A stretch of DNA of 6,133 bases from Candidatus Methylomirabilota bacterium (GTDB lineage: Bacteria > Methylomirabilota > Methylomirabilia > Methylomirabilales > 2-02-FULL-66-22). The position numbers and the translations under genes are program-made. The stretch lies in NCBI GenBank assembly GCA_016209725.1, contig JACQVO010000220.1:1-6133 (forward strand). Direction: 5' to 3'. Of this stretch, positions 4,530 through 6,133 are shown one piece after another; the first letter of the stretch is position 1; the number at the start of each line of letters is the position of its first letter. The notes beneath the pieces were generated by a model. The model was not told the origin of the DNA and made no database searches. It saw only the letters and a program-made list of their open reading frames with translations.

Positions 4530-6133
4530 TCACCGCGCCCGAATTCGGAAGCAATGGTGAATGCGCGGATTGCGAAAAAAATCAACGTCGATGGTCGCCC
4601 GGGTGATGTCCCGGATTTCAAAAGCATTCTGCAGAGTCGCGTCCATTTTGAAACGGCGGAAGTTGGTCGAGAAGATCATCGTGCCGCCGGGGGCCAAGAG
4701 CTTCATGGATTTCTTGATCAACCATGCATGATCCCTCTGCACGTCGAGGGTCTGGCGCATGCGCTTGGAATTCGAGAACGTCGGCGGATCCAAGAAAATC
4801 AGATCAAATGGACCCTGCGCCGCCTCCAGCCATGCCAGGCAGTCGGCGTCGATCAGGGAGTTGGTTCGGCGTGAAAGGCCATTGAGTTCAAAATTCTTTT
4901 CGGCCCATGCCAAATACGTCTTGGACATATCCACGGTCACGGTTGAGCGGGCGCCCCCTTTTGCCGCGTACACACTGGCCGCGCCGGTGTAGCCGAATAG
5001 ATTCAAGAAACGCGTCCCGGGTGCCAGCTCCTGTATCAGCGCGCGCGTGCGCCGATGGTCCAGGAAGAGACCGGTATCGAGGTAATCGGACAGGTTGACG
5101 AGGAACCGGCAGTTCCCCTCCCGCACGGCGCGGAATTTCTCTTGGGCGTCAAAGCGCGGGTATTGGCTGCGGTCCCTCTTCCGCCGTCGAATCTTCAGCA
5201 TCACGTGGGTCTTGGGTACGTCCAAGAGGTCCGGCAGTTGCGCCATCACGCCGCGCAAACGGGCGGCGGCCCGCAGCGCATTGATCGTCGCCGGCGCCTC
5301 GTACTCCTGGACGTGCACCCATTGCTCGTAGACGTCGATGGCGACGGCGAACTCGGGCAGGTCGGCATCATAGACGCGAAAACATGAAATGCCGTGCTGT
5401 GTGGCCCAGGGCCGCAAACGTTTCAGATTTTTTGCCAGCCGGTTGGCGAACATGGTGTCGCCGGATGGCGAGCGCGGACCGTGAGGCTTCACCGCGGCGG
5501 GCGGCGTCCCCTTTGCCGATTCCGCCGGCGGCTCGATGTCGGCCGCGGCGGGACGAATCGGCACGCACAACAGACGGCAGGGGAGCGCCCCATTGAAAAA
5601 CTGATGCGAACGGGGGGCCCGCAGGCCTAGGCGCTTGCCCAGAATCTCGCTGGCGGTGAGCACGTAGGCTGTCCAGCCCGGGAACTTGGTCTTCAGCTCC
5701 ACGCCCAACCGCGTATACAGAACCTTGAGGGCATCCAGCTCGCCCAGACGCTCGCCGTAGGGCGGATTCATGATCACGACGCCGGTCGTGACGCCTCTGG
5801 GAGCTTGACAGTCGGCGAGATCACGCCTCTCGACATGCACGAGGCCGCGCAGGCCTGCCCGATCGATATTCGCCGTCGCCGCGCGGACGCTCTGCGCGTC
5901 CACGTCATACCCCACCACGATCGGCGCATGGCGGCGGCCGCCCTCTCGACGCTGCCGGGCTTCCTGGCAAAGGCGCAGCCAGAGCGCGGGATCATGGCCG
6001 CGCCAACCCAGGAACCCGAAATATCGGCGCGCCAGTCCCGGCGCGGTGTCGGTGGCCATCCAGGCCGCTTCGATCGGGATCGTGCCGGAGCCGCACATCG
6101 GATCCACGCAGGCGCCGCCGGATGATGCGATGG
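4530..6133 (-). CDS. rlmL: Bifunctional 23S rRNA methyltransferase RlmKL (m2G2445 / m7G2069), N-terminus beyond window
   Basis: Fused SAM-dependent enzyme that modifies two guanines in domain V of 23S rRNA during large-subunit assembly. About 533 residues are visible; the frame stays open to the right edge, so roughly 180-190 N-terminal residues, including the THUMP domain, are missing compared with E. coli (702 aa). The first half (RlmL, N2-methyltransferase) shows VDPMCGSGTIPIEAA at the SAM site (complement of about 6063-6107), GYDVDAQSV, and catalytic NPPYGERLG (about 5742-5768). A Pro/Ala-rich linker follows (about 5470-5540). The second half (RlmK, N7) begins at MFANRLAKNLKRL and shows ADLPEFAVAID, DYLDTGLFLDHRRTR, NLFGYTGAASVYAA, DMSKTYLAWAEKNF and FDLIFLDPPTFSNSKRM. 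The GTG at 6105-6107 is an internal Val codon in the SAM motif, not a start. Both catalytic domains look intact. It is followed on the same strand by a 381-nt gap. Confidence 0.95.
   Translation of the reverse strand, partial: IASSGGACVDPMCGSGTIPIEAAWMATDTAPGLARRYFGFLGWRGHDPALWLRLCQEARQRREGGRRHAPIVVGYDVDAQSVRAATANIDRAGLRGLVHVERRDLADCQAPRGVTTGVVIMNPPYGERLGELDALKVLYTRLGVELKTKFPGWTAYVLTASEILGKRLGLRAPRSHQFFNGALPCRLLCVPIRPAAADIEPPAESAKGTPPAAVKPHGPRSPSGDTMFANRLAKNLKRLRPWATQHGISCFRVYDADLPEFAVAIDVYEQWVHVQEYEAPATINALRAAARLRGVMAQLPDLLDVPKTHVMLKIRRRKRDRSQYPRFDAQEKFRAVREGNCRFLVNLSDYLDTGLFLDHRRTRALIQELAPGTRFLNLFGYTGAASVYAAKGGARSTVTVDMSKTYLAWAEKNFELNGLSRRTNSLIDADCLAWLEAAQGPFDLIFLDPPTFSNSKRMRQTLDVQRDHAWLIKKSMKLLAPGGTMIFSTNFRRFKMDATLQNAFEIRDITRATIDVDFFRNPRIHHCFRIRAR

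Noticed and set aside
6105..6107. GTG as the start codon of RlmKL
   Set aside because: It encodes the Val of the VDPMCGSG SAM-binding motif, and the frame continues upstream to the window edge without a stop.
5805..6125. A 106-codon plus-strand frame at the right edge
   Set aside because: Antisense to the RlmL catalytic domain, which is unmistakable on the minus strand.

Overview
The window is GC-rich chromosomal DNA from a bacterium. It holds housekeeping genes mixed with small signalling genes and two interspersed inverted repeats. The codon bias toward G/C, the Shine-Dalgarno sites, the bacterial single-chain RlmKL and the C-terminally extended MetG fit a free-living environmental Gram-negative-type lineage. 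The PurM variant resembles what I associate with archaea and deep-branching bacteria (Methylomirabilota/Rokubacteria, Acidobacteriota and similar). That placement is a low-confidence inference.

Left block, + strand (1-2941). This starts with the 3' end of metG: the anticodon-binding helical domain plus the tRNA-binding EMAP/Trbp111-like appendix. A 149-nt gap with an imperfect 19-bp inverted repeat follows. Next come purM (AIR synthase, purine biosynthesis), a stand-alone CheY/DivK-type receiver protein and a small PilZ-domain protein. The last three genes are closely spaced (51 and 21 nt gaps) and look co-transcribed. The junction between purM and the receiver gene is the most intricate regulatory-looking site here. 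A perfect Shine-Dalgarno is folded into a small hairpin just after the purM stop. It serves an ATG that opens a four-codon ORF, whose stop is in frame with, and just upstream of, the GTG start of the receiver gene.

Right block, - strand (3024-6133). rlmKL enters from the right edge, lacking its N-terminus, and ends at 4530. A 381-nt intergenic region follows, containing an inverted repeat of the 'FALSLSKG' interspersed type. The block ends with a 374-aa protein made of two tandem winged-helix plus AsnC-like halves. It resembles the siroheme decarboxylase subunits AhbA/AhbB, or NirD-NirL fused, yet no heme genes lie beside it in this window.

The two blocks converge at about 2942-3023. Functionally the window combines translation (MetG, RlmKL), purine synthesis (PurM), a probable phosphorelay/c-di-GMP output pair (receiver plus PilZ) and an orphan Ahb/Nir-like protein. 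I see no CRISPR array, tRNA, rRNA, transposase or phage gene.
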